64,000 nt of DNA from Nodularia sp. LEGE 06071 (GCF_015207755.1 NZ_JADEWH010000005.1:62001-126000); one strand, 5' to 3'; positions 19,053-28,907 are shown, counted from the first letter of the stretch. Notes: generated from the sequence alone by a model not told the origin. Numbers and translations are program-made.

Positions 19053-19216
19053 TTGGAAACTACTGATTTGACATGGGAGCAGTGGGAACTAATTGCAAAC
19101 CTAACAAACTTTACCATTGGGTGAGAGTGGCAGCAGGACGTGAACCTAGTCCATCAGAAGCAGCAGTTGATAGCCAATCAGTTTATTTATATTGCGATGA
19201 TACGTATTATGGTTAG
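19053..19216 (+). pseudogene. IS5-type transposase remnant
   Basis: Two fragments of one transposase remain. The first frame reads TTDLTWEQWELIANL, the usual N-terminal block of IS5-group (IS427/IS1031-like) transposases. After a deletion and a frame change it continues RVAAGREPSPSEAAVDSQSV, the block around the first catalytic Asp (DSQSVK). The stretch between (over 50 residues) and everything after are gone, and it ends in stops at 19214-19216. It is therefore inactive. It lies between the AT-rich glycosyltransferase and the thiC riboswitch, ending about 66 bases before the latter. Confidence 0.85.
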
Positions 19217-19281
19217 ACGACTTGCATAATTTTTGACTCACTTTGACTTTTCAAACATCCTCTAAAGTGCTACAATTTCAT

Positions 19282-20756
<1,475 letters not shown>

Positions 20757-20775
20757 GGTAATTCTCGTTAAATGT

Positions 20776-20800
20776 CGTTACTGGGGTTAACCTGGTAACG
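20776..20800. repeat. Hairpin after thiC
   Basis: CGTTAC faces GTAACG around an inner GGTTAACC palindrome, 20 bases after the thiC stop. There is no T-run after it, so it may stabilise the 3' end rather than terminate. Confidence 0.4.
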
Positions 20801-20867
20801 ATATTAATCTTGAGAGTGAATTTAGAAAAATCGAAATATTTATATTGAAATTAAGCCTTAAAAATCA

Positions 20868-21035
20868 ATGAGTGAATCAATTAAATGGACTGCTGACGCT
20901 GAAGCTAAACTCAAGGAAATCCCTTTTTTTGTCCGTCCTTTTGCCCGTAAAAAGATTGAAGTCTATGCTGAGGAGAATAGTATCTCTCTAATCACTCTAG
21001 AAATTTATGAAGATGTGAAAAAACAATTTAATTAA
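20868..21035 (+). CDS. Small stand-alone PCP_red domain protein
   Basis: A 55-residue protein reading WTADAEAKLKEIPFFVRPFA then RKKIEVYAEENSISLIT and ending in a helical tail. This is the PCP_red domain (IPFFVR.aR..iE.yA.....iT) normally fused at the C-terminus of the ChlB subunit of light-independent protochlorophyllide reductase, where it helps bind substrate. Here it is free-standing, with the typical Trp, Phe and Arg positions intact. Such orphan copies occur in cyanobacteria and may bind a tetrapyrrole or a partner protein. No strong ribosome site precedes the ATG. Start chosen at the first ATG of the frame. Confidence 0.85.
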   Translation: MSESIKWTADAEAKLKEIPFFVRPFARKKIEVYAEENSISLITLEIYEDVKKQFN

Positions 21036-21115
21036 AATTTTAACTAATATCATTTTTGGCAAAACGCAAAATATTTATAATTAAATATCACGCAGAGTCG
21101 CAGAGAGTATTGTAG

Positions 21116-21165
21116 TGGCGTGGCAAGGCTAAAATATTGCAATAGATTTTAGCCTTGTCACGCCA
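21116..21165. repeat. 20-base inverted repeat (MITE-like or dispersed hairpin)
   Basis: TGGCGTGGCAAGGCTAAAAT and ATTTTAGCCTTGTCACGCCA are complementary over 20 bases except one G-U-compatible change, with a 10-base loop. It lies between the PCP_red gene and the DUF3825 gene, next to another inverted pair and an ACGCAGAGTCGCAGAG run that is also a common Nostocales repeat. Confidence 0.8.
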
Positions 21166-21189
21166 GCAGGGTGTGTTAGAACGGAGTTC

Positions 21190-21223
21190 GTAACGCACCA
21201 TTATCAAGAGTTCGGTGCGTTAC
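21190..21223. repeat. GTAACGCACC inverted repeat
   Basis: GTAACGCACC faces GGTGCGTTAC perfectly across 14 bases. It belongs to the same general class as the TAACCCACC hairpins elsewhere in the window. It ends about 40 bases before the start of the DUF3825 gene. Confidence 0.75.
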
Positions 21224-21261
21224 TACTTTGATCTATTAGCTAATGAGGATGGGAGTAAAAT

Positions 21262-22497
21262 ATGAGTCAAGAAGACATTCGCAATATAATTATTCAAGCT
21301 GCACAGAAATGTCAAACAAAAGATGGTTGGTTCTATCTATCAGATTTTGGCAGCCTTCTCCGTGATGAATTTGATTTTAAATCAACAGGGTATTTCAAAC
21401 TGTCTCATTTTTTGGGGGATTACGCTGACCTATTAGAGCTAAAACACGATGACTCATCTGAAGTTCCTGTTGCTATGGGAAGGCTGATTGAAGAATCTCC
21501 ACAATTAAAGAAAAATGGTATGGCAACAAAACCAAAACCACAAGTTAAACTAAAGAATAAACAAAATTCAAGTCCTAAAGCTGCACTTTTTGAGTGGGCT
21601 TGGCTTGGAGATATGAAAAAAACTTTAAATAAGCTGGGAGAACTAGCTCTGTATGAACAATGGTTTTACGGCGATAAACCAGAGTTTGAAAGAGACAAAT
21701 ATCGCATTTTGGATAACTACTTATTTTATACTTTCTATAGGCTGACTCAAGAAAAGGATAAGATTATTACTACAGAAGAATTTGCTACTTTTAACACTGG
21801 CTTGGTTGACAAGTATTATGAACCTATTTTTGCACTTTTCAAGAAAAGCAAAAGTAGGCGACAAGAATGGGAATTTTCCGACTTTTGTATAGAGGGTCAA
21901 GATTGGGCTGGAAAAACGCTAGTACGTCAATTTACTAAGATGCCAGAACAAGCAAACTATTTTAGTAATACAGCAGATATGTTGTACAATATTTCAGCAG
22001 GAGAACCAAAACTTGATTATCAGCATATTATAGTAGACAATACAATTCGCCTTCCTTTAAATTTTCTTGAACAAAATCTTCCTCAAAACTTTAGTTTGGA
22101 AGATATAACAAAAATGGATTATCAGAGTAAATATTCTTACTTTAAGAGATTTGGTAAAGCACTTGAAGAAGATACGCGAGCGTTTAGAGCCATAAAAGAT
22201 AGATTAGATGCTGCATTGAGATTGGCTATTAAACGGGTGAAATGGAATTATAAAACTGCTATTCCAATGTATTTTCCGACCCGAAATATTATGTCTCTTT
22301 TACTTCCATTAGCCCTTATTGACGATAATAAAGTCGATGTTTCATTAGTAACAGAACAAACTGAATCAGGTAGTTATCTTGGACATACAATTCTTCCCCT
22401 GGATTGGGCATACAGTAATGCTCGCCTAGTTTGCCGTCCTGATAGTGACTGGTTGATAGCACAAAATATCGTTCAGGATGATGGTGAAGACGATTAA
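21262..22497 (+). CDS. LOTUS/OST-HTH and DUF3825 domain protein
   Basis: This 411-residue protein has an N-terminal winged-helix LOTUS-type domain (about residues 5-60: GWFYLSDFGSLLRDEFDF, GYFKLSHFLGDY), then a Lys-rich linker (about 80-105), then a large DUF3825 domain ending with NIMSLLLPLALIDD and HTILPLDWAYSNARLV. LOTUS domains bind RNA, often G-rich or structured, and DUF3825 proteins are found with RNA-related domains. No nuclease motif is visible. GGATGGGAG gives a good ribosome site. AT-rich neighbours, repeats upstream and a toxin pair downstream mark this as an accessory region. RNA binding is inferred from family knowledge; the biological task is unknown. Confidence 0.8.
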   Translation: MSQEDIRNIIIQAAQKCQTKDGWFYLSDFGSLLRDEFDFKSTGYFKLSHFLGDYADLLELKHDDSSEVPVAMGRLIEESPQLKKNGMATKPKPQVKLKNKQNSSPKAALFEWAWLGDMKKTLNKLGELALYEQWFYGDKPEFERDKYRILDNYLFYTFYRLTQEKDKIITTEEFATFNTGLVDKYYEPIFALFKKSKSRRQEWEFSDFCIEGQDWAGKTLVRQFTKMPEQANYFSNTADMLYNISAGEPKLDYQHIIVDNTIRLPLNFLEQNLPQNFSLEDITKMDYQSKYSYFKRFGKALEEDTRAFRAIKDRLDAALRLAIKRVKWNYKTAIPMYFPTRNIMSLLLPLALIDDNKVDVSLVTEQTESGSYLGHTILPLDWAYSNARLVCRPDSDWLIAQNIVQDDGEDD

Positions 22498-22605
22498 AAG
22501 AACAAGATACCCGATTTATTCAGTCTGGAATATGAAATCTATATTGATATAAAAATCTTATTTTTTAATCGATTACCTTAAGATGCCTAATTTTGAATTA
22601 ATTTA

Positions 22606-23436
22606 ATGCCTTATACCGCTTGGGAAGGATATATAGTGAATTTTATAGGATGCCTAAAAACGTTGGTAGATTATTGGCAACAACCAGTAATTGCGGGAAT
22701 GGGAACTGCATTAGGCATAGTTTTCGGAAATTGGGTTATTAACTCTTTTAAATATAAAAACTTATTAGAGGATGTTTCCAAAGTATGGGATCTTGTTATC
22801 AGTAATCAACTTGATGATATCTACAACATTCGTATCGCTTGTCAGGAAGTACAGAACAGATTAACTATTAATGCTCAAACAATTATTGGCTCGACATCAG
22901 CAGATTCTCTGAACATTACTTTTTCTGACCCAAAACGAACAGACGAAGAGAGAAGAGGGTTATTAAAATATGTGGAAAGAATCAAGGACAGAGCCAGTAC
23001 GATTAAAAATGATAATTTATACAAAGAAAAATTGGGTGATATTCAATTATTCAAGTCAAGCAACTTAAGTATTATTGTAAGATATTGCCGAAAGCTAAAT
23101 ATATTACTGGAAGATATAAAAAATTTTACATCTTACGACTTCCCTAGTACAAATGAAGAATTTAATTCCTTAAAGTCGCATTCTGTTCAAGAATATAAAG
23201 AAAGAACTAGCTTTATTATTGCTAGAATTAATTCTGTAATATGCTTGGGTTTAATAGCAAAAAAAGTTTTTAAATCTTTTAATGCAAAGGATGAGAGGAA
23301 TTTATTTGAGATTTATACAGAATTGTCACATTTGGAACAGGAAATACAGGATGAAAGGACTATTTATTTTTTGCTGAAAGAAGACTTTGATCGAATTAAG
23401 TCAAATGTAGTAAAGGGTGCGATCGCTTTGAGATAA
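22606..23436 (+). CDS. Membrane-anchored helical protein of unknown family
   Basis: A 276-residue protein I do not recognise. One hydrophobic segment (about residues 24-46, PVIAGMGTALGIVFGNWVIN) follows a short N-terminus; the rest is soluble, helical and charged, with predicted amphipathic helices (IRIACQEVQNRL, FIIARINSVICLGLIAKKVF). No catalytic motif is apparent. It lies 108 bases downstream of the LOTUS/DUF3825 gene in the same direction and shares its AT-rich base use, so the two may form one unit. A weak ribosome site precedes the ATG. It could be an effector or sensor of that unit, but this is speculation. Confidence 0.6.
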   Translation: MPYTAWEGYIVNFIGCLKTLVDYWQQPVIAGMGTALGIVFGNWVINSFKYKNLLEDVSKVWDLVISNQLDDIYNIRIACQEVQNRLTINAQTIIGSTSADSLNITFSDPKRTDEERRGLLKYVERIKDRASTIKNDNLYKEKLGDIQLFKSSNLSIIVRYCRKLNILLEDIKNFTSYDFPSTNEEFNSLKSHSVQEYKERTSFIIARINSVICLGLIAKKVFKSFNAKDERNLFEIYTELSHLEQEIQDERTIYFLLKEDFDRIKSNVVKGAIALR

Positions 23437-23469
23437 AATAAATAGAATCACGATAAATATTGTAATTGC

Positions 23470-23811
23470 TTACTGACGATTGCTGATTTCCACAATCATT
23501 TCTCCTTGGCGTAATTCTTCCAAGGCATCAGCTAATGTCAAATTCAGGAGTTGATGCAAATTACGATTAGTAACATTTCCACAAGTCAGCCAAAGAATTT
23601 GAGGGGGTATCCCTAGCCGACAAACCAAATCCACGAAATCACTGTCTTTAGTCATGATGATGACATTAGCGATTCTTGCAGCTTCAAAAATTTCTATATC
23701 TTTAGCGTCGCGGAGTCCAATATCTCTTAATGAAAAGGCTTCTATAGCAAAAGTATTTGTTACCCAACTTGCCAATGTTGGCGGTAACTGAGCATCAATC
23801 CAAATCTTCAT
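23470..23811 (-). CDS. DUF5615 PIN-like toxin
   Basis: This 113-residue protein begins MKIWIDAQLPPTLASWV, with the conserved first Asp, and contains IIMTKDSDFVDLV (about residues 51-63) with Lys-Asp-x-Asp, then PPQILWLTCGN. This is the DUF5615 (Mut7-C-like) PIN-fold family, normally partnered with DUF433. It probably acts as a ribonuclease. Its start overlaps the DUF433 stop by four bases. Both genes are leftward, opposite to the DUF3825 pair. All acidic residues are present. Confidence 0.92.
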   Translation of the reverse strand: MKIWIDAQLPPTLASWVTNTFAIEAFSLRDIGLRDAKDIEIFEAARIANVIIMTKDSDFVDLVCRLGIPPQILWLTCGNVTNRNLHQLLNLTLADALEELRQGEMIVEISNRQ

Positions 23812-24032
23812 GCTGTCAACCGGACAAAATCAGTACGACGTGCAGCAAACAAAAGACAAGCTTGAATATCTTCTGGTTCTAAATCAGGAAAGTCCTCTAG
23901 AATTTCGCTAACGCTGACATTTTCCGCTAACATTTCTAAAATGTCGCTGACTCTAATTCTCATACCTCGAATGCAAGGACGACCCCCACATTGACCCGAA
24001 ATTTGCGTGATACGAGTCAATAATTCACTCAT
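23808..24032 (-). CDS. DUF433 antitoxin
   Basis: A 74-residue helix-turn-helix protein with the family signature RPCIRGMRIRVSDILEML and DFPDLEPEDIQACLLFA. DUF433 proteins act as antitoxins to DUF5615 toxins and probably repress their own promoter. The four-base overlap with the toxin gene gives translational coupling. The upstream region 24033-24220 is AT-rich and should hold the promoter and operator. Confidence 0.92.
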   Translation of the reverse strand: MSELLTRITQISGQCGGRPCIRGMRIRVSDILEMLAENVSVSEILEDFPDLEPEDIQACLLFAARRTDFVRLTA

Positions 24033-24220
24033 TGAATTAATGGTTTATTGGAATATAAAATTATATTTTACCATAATTTCGATATGATAAATTGGCTATA
24101 CGCTTTTTTCCAATATTTTCAATGTTCATGATGATTGTTGTATACAGATTTTATTGCTTAATTTATTTTGAGAAAATGCGCGATCGCCTTTATGAGCAAA
24201 TATGAGAGAATGCGATCGCA

Positions 24221-25063
24221 TCACAAAATCTCTCGCAAATCTTCAACTGTATTAGCAGTTTTAATTGCCTGTTGAAATGATTTTAATCGCTCCAAATCAT
24301 TCACTTGAGAGATTATCGGCATCAACTCTAAACCTTCGTTGCCAAACTTCATCTCTAATAGCATCTCAATACCCTGCAATGCCAACTCAGTACCTTCTTG
24401 TCGTCCGCGTTCTAAGATTTCTTTATACCAAGGCGATTCACGTAATACAGCCATATCCCACCTCATGATTTCCTGAACTAAGGCGCTATCTAATACAAAA
24501 GTAGCAAAAAATGCTAGAACCGTCTCAAGTTGGTTTAATTGTTCATCAGCCCGGAGTATTTGTAGAGCTTCTCGAATTGTAGACTCATTTTCCCCACCTT
24601 TGAGAATTGGCACAAACGGCAGCAAAGATGGTAAAGGTTGTTCAAAAGCAATATTTACATCAACTTCCCACAAATTAATCACGCGATAATCTTGAATTGC
24701 CCGCAAACCAGCAATATTTGATTCATAAGTTGTAGATATTTCTGCGTTCGTAGTTTTGAGAATGTTGATTAATACAGGATACGTCAGCAATTTATATTTT
24801 TCTTCTGCAAGTGCCGCATAAGCACGCATTCTTCGGGGCATATCCAGGGTGGGACGCAGTTGTAATTCATTGAGAACGAGAAAATTCCCGTACTGGGGAC
24901 TTTTAGCACGAATTAAAACATCACTTTCTCGACTTATCCATTGAAATTCTGAGTTGAGTATTTCCTGTGCTGTAATATCGGGAATTTGCGTTACCCATTT
25001 TACCCAGTTATCAGGTGCGAGGCTAATCAAGCGTTTTGTGCTGACATCTGCGGATTTTGTCAT
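24221..25063 (-). CDS. Rpn-family PD-(D/E)XK nuclease
   Basis: A 280-residue protein of the cyanobacterial Rpn/PDDEXK_2 transposase-like group. The probable core is ESDVLIRA, then FLVLNELQLRPTLDMPRRMRAY (residues about 47-82), with Asp, Glu-x-Gln and the following basic helix. RGRQEGTELALQGIEMLLEMKFG is the C-terminal helical segment of the DUF4351 type. These proteins are numerous in Nostoc and promote recombination in E. coli relatives. Gln replaces the usual Lys of ExK, a common variant. It starts near the toxin-antitoxin pair. Full activity is plausible but not certain. Confidence 0.85.
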   Translation of the reverse strand: MTKSADVSTKRLISLAPDNWVKWVTQIPDITAQEILNSEFQWISRESDVLIRAKSPQYGNFLVLNELQLRPTLDMPRRMRAYAALAEEKYKLLTYPVLINILKTTNAEISTTYESNIAGLRAIQDYRVINLWEVDVNIAFEQPLPSLLPFVPILKGGENESTIREALQILRADEQLNQLETVLAFFATFVLDSALVQEIMRWDMAVLRESPWYKEILERGRQEGTELALQGIEMLLEMKFGNEGLELMPIISQVNDLERLKSFQQAIKTANTVEDLREIL

Positions 25064-25161
25064 GGTATTGTAGATGCGCCTACAAGTAGTAGAGATAAAT
25101 ATTTAAGAAAGCTATCAAAAACTGTACTAGGGAGAGTCGCAGCGCGACCCTAATTTCCCAA

Positions 25162-25782
25162 TTAATTAGCTAATTCTTGATACCGTTGTTGAAGATCAGC
25201 AATCGTGTATACCGCGTGAAAGTTCAACCCCACCGACTGATAAAACTCTGCACCACCTTGTAGTCGGTCTACAAGTGTAATTACGGTATCAACCGTATAA
25301 CCAGCTTCCCGAAGACGCTCAACGGCTTTCATGGCAGATTTCCCCGTAGTCACGACATCTTCCAAAACGATGACTTTTGCACCTTCGGGCAAATTAGGCC
25401 CTTCAATATAAGCTCTGGTTCCATGACCTTTGGCTTCTTTACGAATAATTAGCGCTGGTATGGGGCGATTTTCATAAGCAGAAACCACACTCACGGCTGA
25501 GACAATGGGATCAGCACCCAATGTTAAACCTGCTACAGCTTGAGTATCTGTGGGTAACAGGGATAAGAGAATGCGACCAATGGCTAAAGCCCCTTGGGGA
25601 TGAAGTGTTACCTGCTTACCATTAATGTAGTAAGAACTGCTTTGTCCCGAAGAAAGGACAAAATCACCTTCCTGATAAGCGAGTTGGCAAAATAAATTTA
25701 GTAGCTTGTGGCGCAGGGTAGTCAGGTCAGTAGTAGCTGCACAAATATCTGATTGGGTAAAGGTTTCAGTAGTATAAGTCAT
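25162..25782 (-). CDS. pyrE: Orotate phosphoribosyltransferase
   Basis: A 206-residue enzyme that joins orotate to PRPP to give OMP, the fifth step of pyrimidine synthesis. The PRPP-binding motif VIVLEDVVTTGKSAM (about residues 120-134) is intact. The flexible loop lysines are in ALIIRKEAKGHGT, and FVLSSGQSSSYYINGKQV is the N-terminal signature. Length is slightly shorter than the E. coli form because the family here lacks an extension. It is monocistronic with no visible attenuator. Confidence 0.96.
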   Translation of the reverse strand: MTYTTETFTQSDICAATTDLTTLRHKLLNLFCQLAYQEGDFVLSSGQSSSYYINGKQVTLHPQGALAIGRILLSLLPTDTQAVAGLTLGADPIVSAVSVVSAYENRPIPALIIRKEAKGHGTRAYIEGPNLPEGAKVIVLEDVVTTGKSAMKAVERLREAGYTVDTVITLVDRLQGGAEFYQSVGLNFHAVYTIADLQQRYQELAN

Positions 25783-25883
25783 TACAAAACAGTCAAAGTT
25801 GTGTTACACCAAAGATTGAACTGATCAGAGTTCTGAAATTAAGCATAAGTTACGATTTGCCCAAAAGTTGAGGTGTGCAGAAT

Positions 25884-26318
25884 ATGGGGATAAAATTTAA
25901 AACCTTTGGTGGTTTATTAGGGTTGCTAGTTTCTGGTGTGGCTTTTCCTTCTGTTGTAGTTGCTCAGACGGTAACACCGAATTATGAAACCACAAATGAT
26001 GTGATTGAGCGGGCTTTTTTTCGACACGATCGCAACTTTTACGAGAATAGCTCCCCCAAGCGTCAGTTAGACGTAATTCTGGGTCCTGGTTCGGTTTTGC
26101 AGAATTCTTTCCCAGAAAACGAAATTGCCCGTGATGCTGACTTAGTTAACGCTGTCTATCGTGATGTCCTCCAACAGCAGGTAGGCAATGATCCCTATCT
26201 TCGCACTCCGGATTTACCTAATCCTTATGACACATCTTTGCTGATGTCTCCTCGCCTGAATGCTAATAAGCTCAGAGTTGGGACTGAGTTCCGATTTGAA
26301 TCTATGACAAAGCAGTAA
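25884..26318 (+). CDS. Secreted protein of unknown function
   Basis: A 144-residue protein with a signal peptide (FGGLLGLLVSGVAFPSVVVAQ, cleavage likely after VVAQ at about residue 28). The mature part carries DVIERAFFRHDRNFYENSS, LGPGSVLQNSFPENEIARD and ends in a short beta-like RVGTEFRFESMTKQ. I know similar secreted proteins in Nostocales without a function. Start chosen at the ATG with GAGGTG 8 bases before it. A palindrome with T-rich tail at 26338-26360 follows and may end its transcript. Confidence 0.78.
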   Translation: MGIKFKTFGGLLGLLVSGVAFPSVVVAQTVTPNYETTNDVIERAFFRHDRNFYENSSPKRQLDVILGPGSVLQNSFPENEIARDADLVNAVYRDVLQQQVGNDPYLRTPDLPNPYDTSLLMSPRLNANKLRVGTEFRFESMTKQ

Positions 26319-26337
26319 AATCAGAAGTTACTGCTAG

Positions 26338-26366
26338 AGACGCGATTAATCGCGTCTTCGTCTTTA
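26338..26366 (+). terminator. Palindrome with T-rich tail after secreted-protein gene
   Basis: AGACGCGATTAATCGCGTCT is a perfect 20-base palindrome followed by TCGTCTTT. The palindrome is itself a dispersed Nostocales repeat. Its position 20 bases after the stop suits a terminator. Confidence 0.5.
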
Positions 26367-26382
26367 CTCAGAACTGACAAAA

Positions 26383-26455
26383 TCCAGGGTGCAGGAGTTG
26401 AACCTGCCTTGGGCAAATTATGAGTTTGCTGCCTCAACCGCTCGGCCAACCCTGG
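26383..26455 (-). tRNA. trnI: tRNA with CAT anticodon, probably tRNA-Ile2
   Basis: A complete 73-base cloverleaf on the minus strand. Acceptor arms CCAGGGT/ACCCTGG, discriminator A, D-arm GGCCGAGCGGTTGAGGC, anticodon stem GCAAA/TTTGC with loop CTCATAA, T-arm GCAGGTTCAACTCCTGC. The CCA is not encoded. CAT is either elongator Met or Ile2 (C modified to lysidine by TilS). The D-arm resembles chloroplast trnI-CAU more than trnM, so I favour Ile2. Confidence 0.93.
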
Positions 26456-26662
26456 TCGAATTTTTATTGTAGCGTAATTTGACCGCTTGTGTAAACTCCA
26501 CAATAGTTGATTCGATATTCATACTACCTACATATTTTCTCGGAAATAGGGCAGACTAGTATTGATTAAGTTCTTTTAAGGATTTCGGTACACAGCTTCA
26601 AGACTTTGAATCTTCAATAAGCTTAGAATAGACCAGGATTTTTCGGCAATAGCTTGTCAGCG

Positions 26663-27364
26663 ATGAAAATAAATTCCACTGTACTTTTAACTTTAACGTT
26701 GTTAATCTTGATGCTGGGTGCAGGTTCGGTGAGTGCGTTTTTAGGTTTTGAGATGGGGAGTTCAGCGCTCAAAGGTGTGACAACCCCAGATGGTCGCCCT
26801 AGCACGAAATTTCCTAGCAGTAAGGCCAATAACTCTCAGCAGTTAGGTGTGGCACTATTGAAAGAAGATGAGATCCTGAAAATTGTCAAGGCTCGAATTG
26901 AGGGTAAGACTAAGGCTGCTAAGTCAGAAAAGTTAGAGGAAAATGACGAGGAAACTAGAATCAGTAGGCAGAAGCCCAAGGAAAAACCCCCAGCAGTGGT
27001 TGCAGAAAAACTTCAACCAGGATTTCCAGTGACTGCACAGAGTGAGGGTGTAACTTTTGCTGTGCAATCTGTTCGCTACTCTGGTGGTGATTTGCTCATG
27101 AGAGTGAATATGCAGAATAAAGGGACTGATTCTGTGCGCTTTTTGTATAGTTTTTTGGATGTTAGCGACGAAAAAGGACGCACACTGAGTGCTAGTACAG
27201 AGGGTTTACCAGCAGAATTACCTCCTGATAGCCCAGCCGTTTCCGGTACGGTGATTATTCCTACAGCTTTACTGGATGATGTGAATCAGATATCTCTGTC
27301 TCTCACAGATTATCCGGCTCAAAAGCTGAAGCTAGAGGTGTTAAATGTTCCTGTAGAACGGTAA
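26663..27364 (+). CDS. Membrane-anchored or secreted protein of unknown function
   Basis: This 233-residue protein has a hydrophobic N-terminus (STVLLTLTLLILMLGAGSV) that is a signal peptide or anchor. A Lys/Glu-rich low-complexity stretch follows (about residues 75-120), and a C-terminal beta-sandwich-like domain (VTFAVQSVRYSGGDLLMRV to the end) resembles DUF4352-type fibronectin-like folds. Start chosen at the ATG (26663) rather than the upstream TTG. A role in the periplasm is likely; the partner is unknown. Confidence 0.8.
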   Translation: MKINSTVLLTLTLLILMLGAGSVSAFLGFEMGSSALKGVTTPDGRPSTKFPSSKANNSQQLGVALLKEDEILKIVKARIEGKTKAAKSEKLEENDEETRISRQKPKEKPPAVVAEKLQPGFPVTAQSEGVTFAVQSVRYSGGDLLMRVNMQNKGTDSVRFLYSFLDVSDEKGRTLSASTEGLPAELPPDSPAVSGTVIIPTALLDDVNQISLSLTDYPAQKLKLEVLNVPVER

Positions 27365-27445
27365 ATGGGATTTGGGGGGTGGGAAAAAGTTTTCTGGCTA
27401 CCTGATACTTAATCCCAAGATGGGGGCGTAATTTTTACACGAGCT

Positions 27446-28804
27446 TTGGCGGTGAGTGGTTTTTCTAGTTTAATTTGGACGGATGTGGGGCTGAGATTGT
27501 TATCAGTGCTATTGCTGATTGCGATCAATGCTTTTTTTGTGACGGCAGAGTTTTCAATGGTGACAGTCAGGCGATCGCGTATTCATCAGCTGGTTCAGGC
27601 TGGAGATATTCCGGCGATCGCTGTTCAAGGTCTACAACGTAGTATTGAAAGATTATTATCGACAACTCAGTTAGGTATTACCCTTTCTAGTTTGGCGCTG
27701 GGATGGATTGGTGAAAGTTCCATTGTTGTACTGGTGAAGTCATGGGTCAAATCCTGGCCTTTACCCTTAGAGATGAGTAATGTGATCGCTCATTCCCTAT
27801 CAATTCCCATCGCCTTTTTTTTAATAGCCTATCTGCAAATTGTTTTAGGTGAACTATGTCCTAAATCATTAGCTTTGTTGTACTCCGAGGATCTAGCGCG
27901 ATTTTTGGGGCCTTCAGTCAAAGCGATCGTGCGTTTTTTTAACCCCTTCATTTGGATTCTCAACCAATCAACCCGATTTTTGTTGCGGCTGTTTGGCATC
28001 GAATACACTGGACAAAGTTGGCGATCGCCTGTGACTCCAGAGGAACTACAGCTAATCATCTCCACAGAACGCGAATCAACAGGTTTAGAGCTTTCAGAAC
28101 GAGAATTGTTGAATAATGTCTTTGAGTTCGGTGATGTCATAGCCCAAGAAGTGATGACTCCCCGGACTAGCATTGCAGCCTTGTCAAAAGATGCCACTTT
28201 CCAGACCTTACTTCAAGAAATGATCTCTACTGGTCACTCGCGCTATCCGATTATTGGAGACTCTTTAGATGACATTCGCGGCATAGTTTATTTTAAAGAT
28301 TTGGCACAACCTTTAGCAATAGGGAAATTAACTCCAGAAGCAAATATCCAACCTTGGATGCGTCACGCTCGCTTTGTACCGGAACAAACCCCCTTGAGTG
28401 AACTATTACCTATGATGCAGCAAGAAAAGCCCGCTATGGTGATAGTAGTCAATGAATTTGGCGGTACTGTGGGATTGGTGACCATCCAAGATGTCATTGC
28501 CGAAATTATTGGTAACGCAGGCGAACCAGACAACATGGACGACTTGCTGGTGGAAATGTTAGACAACCAAACATTTTTGGTGCAAGCCCAAATCAACCTC
28601 GAAGACCTCAACGAAGTTTTACATATCAACTTACCCCTGACAAAGGAGTACCAAACCTTGGGGGGTTTTGTGCTGTATCAACTCCAGAAAATCCCCGTCA
28701 AAGACGAAACCTTCTACTATGAGAATCTGGAATTTACCGTTGTCTCAGCCGTCGGTCCACGCCTACATCAAATTCAAGTGCGACGCTTAGACGCAAGTCA
28801 TTAG
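27446..28804 (+). CDS. CNNM/CBS/CorC-domain membrane protein (hemolysin-family)
   Basis: A 452-residue membrane protein: a CNNM transmembrane domain (about residues 15-200, AEFSMVTVRRSRIHQL), two CBS domains (VMTPRTSIAALS, PAMVIVVNEFGGTVG) and a C-terminal CorC_HlyC domain (TLGGFVLYQLQKIP). Relatives are Mg2+ or Co2+ exporters; 'hemolysin' is a historic name. Start is a TTG at 27446, with a GTG four bases on as alternative; no better ATG exists until inside the first helix. It ends at a tandem repeat that supplies its last codons. Confidence 0.92.
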   Translation: MAVSGFSSLIWTDVGLRLLSVLLLIAINAFFVTAEFSMVTVRRSRIHQLVQAGDIPAIAVQGLQRSIERLLSTTQLGITLSSLALGWIGESSIVVLVKSWVKSWPLPLEMSNVIAHSLSIPIAFFLIAYLQIVLGELCPKSLALLYSEDLARFLGPSVKAIVRFFNPFIWILNQSTRFLLRLFGIEYTGQSWRSPVTPEELQLIISTERESTGLELSERELLNNVFEFGDVIAQEVMTPRTSIAALSKDATFQTLLQEMISTGHSRYPIIGDSLDDIRGIVYFKDLAQPLAIGKLTPEANIQPWMRHARFVPEQTPLSELLPMMQQEKPAMVIVVNEFGGTVGLVTIQDVIAEIIGNAGEPDNMDDLLVEMLDNQTFLVQAQINLEDLNEVLHINLPLTKEYQTLGGFVLYQLQKIPVKDETFYYENLEFTVVSAVGPRLHQIQVRRLDASH

Positions 28805-28907
28805 TCATTAGTCATTAGTCATTAGTCATTGGTCATTGGTCATTGGTCATTTGGAAGTTACCGTCTTCTCCTTCCCACTCCCCACTCCCCACTCCCCACT
28901 CCCTACT
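28797..28907. repeat. ATTAGTC and ACTCCCC tandem repeats
   Basis: About eight ATTAGTC/ATTGGTC units run from 28797 to 28850, beginning within the last two codons of the CNNM gene. A second block of about five ACTCCCC units runs 28873-28907 and supplies the queC stop codon on the other strand. These separate two convergent genes. Confidence 0.85.
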
